Positions 5,431-6,390 of a stretch of DNA of 6,390 nt are shown here, piece after piece. The first letter of the stretch is position 1, and the number at the start of each line of letters is the position of its first letter. The DNA comes from Actinomycetota bacterium. GTDB lineage: Bacteria > Actinomycetota > Actinomycetes > Nanopelagicales > Nanopelagicaceae. The position numbers and the translations under genes were made by a program. Under the pieces are notes generated by a model. That model did no database searches. It was given only the letters and a program-made list of their open reading frames with translations, and had not been told where the DNA came from. The stretch lies in the NCBI GenBank assembly GCA_009705075.1, contig WLCY01000034.1, positions 1 to 6,390 on the forward strand, written 5' to 3'.

Positions 5431-6390
5431 ATGTCAAAGGAAAAAGTAAAGCGGATAACGGTTCATGAGATAGCTAATGGAGATGGTGGCGACGGCCAAA
5501 AACGGGAATCTTCACCTTGGCTCTGCACCCCTGTAACTCACTTCCCAGACGCACGAACTCGACTCGGTGATTACTTCGGTGAGATGGCACTTGTCATCGT
5601 TGAGATTGAAACAGATTCCGGAATTATCGGCGTTGGATCTTGTGGAACTGCAAACTCTGGAATTAAGCGCATTATTGAAGATCACTTTGCACCACTTGTT
5701 ATTGGCGAAGATCCCTTTAAAGTTGAACTTATCTGGTCAAAGCTTTATCGCTCTAGCGCCCGCTTTGGTCGCCGCGGTGTTGCGATCTCTGCCATCAGCG
5801 GTATCGATATCGCCCTCTGGGACATTATGGGCAAGGCCCTTAATGCTCCGGTCTATGACCTACTTGGTGGAAAGACCAAAGATGAGATTCAGGTCTATGC
5901 CAGCCGCCTCTATGCGCTAAAAGATCTTGATGCACTTAAAGATGAAGCCCGCGGTTATGTTAAAGAGGGTTTCACAATGTTAAAGCAGCGCTTTGGCTTT
6001 GGCCCGGCAGATGGTGTTAAGGGAATGAAGGGAAATATCGCTTTAATCAAAGCAGTTCGTGAAGCAGTCGGCGATGAGATCGAAGTCTCTGCCGATGCCT
6101 ACATGGGTTGGGATTTGGAATATGCGATAAAGATGGAGCGCGAGCTTCGTCCCTATGGACTTAAGTGGATAGAAGAAGCCCTTATGCCACATGATGTTAA
6201 TGGCTACGCGAGATTATGTTCAGTATCCCAAACTCCAATTTCACATGGTGAGCATTCATACACCAGATGGGATTTCCAAGAGATTATTGAGAAAGGCGCA
6301 GCACATATTCTCCAACCAGATGTTAACCGCGTTGGTGGAATTACCGAGGCCCGAAAGATTTGGGCTATGGCTGCAGCTAAAGATCTCCCA
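5431..6390 (+). CDS. Enolase-superfamily acid-sugar dehydratase, L-rhamnonate dehydratase-like (3' end outside window)
   Basis: The first 320 residues of a protein that should be about 400 long. Members use Mg2+ to abstract the proton alpha to a carboxylate. L-rhamnonate dehydratase turns L-rhamnonate into 2-keto-3-deoxy-L-rhamnonate in the non-phosphorylating rhamnose pathway. The capping domain (about 1-135) ends in SAISGIDIALWDIMGKAL and LLGG. The barrel carries the three metal ligands in SADAY (D222), WIEEAL (E248) and GEH (E274, H275), plus QPDVNRVGG (D297), the aspartate of the His-Asp dyad whose histidine lies past the edge. KQRFGFGPADGVKGM (185-199) and DAYMGW fit the rhamnonate group better than mandelate racemase, which has a KxK motif. 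Related dehydratases for fuconate, lyxonate or galactarate remain possible. It is divergent from the importer. Arginine codons are mostly CGC in residues 80-240, unlike the regulator gene. Confidence 0.88.
   Translation, partial: MSKEKVKRITVHEIANGDGGDGQKRESSPWLCTPVTHFPDARTRLGDYFGEMALVIVEIETDSGIIGVGSCGTANSGIKRIIEDHFAPLVIGEDPFKVELIWSKLYRSSARFGRRGVAISAISGIDIALWDIMGKALNAPVYDLLGGKTKDEIQVYASRLYALKDLDALKDEARGYVKEGFTMLKQRFGFGPADGVKGMKGNIALIKAVREAVGDEIEVSADAYMGWDLEYAIKMERELRPYGLKWIEEALMPHDVNGYARLCSVSQTPISHGEHSYTRWDFQEIIEKGAAHILQPDVNRVGGITEARKIWAMAAAKDLP

Noticed and set aside
5567..5920. Plus-strand 117-codon frame inside the dehydratase gene
   Set aside because: It is a +1-frame shadow. The real frame begins at 5431 and carries the intact enolase-superfamily motifs through to the window end.

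Overview
The window looks like part of a small, moderately low-GC actinobacterial genome, possibly a freshwater Nanopelagicales (acI, Planktophila-like) lineage. This is inferred from the tight gene packing, the mixed codon use, GTG and TTG starts behind strong Shine-Dalgarno sequences, and the protein sequences. It was not tested by any search and should be treated as moderate confidence only.

Layout from left to right: (1) bases 1-182 hold the N-terminal 60 codons of a minus-strand gene that resembles a PD-(D/E)XK nuclease-like family and is cut by the window edge. (2) Bases 183-429 are a divergent intergenic region with a 16-bp palindrome. (3) Bases 430-1203 encode an IclR-family regulator on the plus strand. 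(4) Bases 1204-5199 form a four-gene minus-strand operon for a ribose-type (CUT2) sugar ABC importer, transcribed in the order ATPase, substrate-binding protein, permease 1, permease 2. It converges on the regulator gene with no bases between the two stop codons. (5) Bases 5200-5430 are a divergent promoter region with a second copy of the palindrome. (6) Bases 5431-6390 hold the first 320 codons of an enolase-superfamily acid-sugar dehydratase most like L-rhamnonate dehydratase, cut by the right edge.

Together this reads as one catabolic locus. A periplasmic-type binding protein and a heterodimeric permease with a single-domain ATPase import a sugar or sugar acid, and a dehydratase of the non-phosphorylating pathway acts on the aldonic acid. 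An IclR regulator probably controls itself, the importer operon and the dehydratase through a shared site, TTCACAGGTRTGAA, found at both divergent regions. E. coli has a comparable pairing (rhmR, IclR type, beside rhmD). The true substrate is not settled by the sequence.

The least expected features are a perfect 13-bp stem-loop inside the first codons of permease 1, three ATCTCT units exactly 10 bp apart just before that gene, and a binding protein with no lipobox but six cysteines. No mobile element, CRISPR array, tRNA or rRNA is visible.
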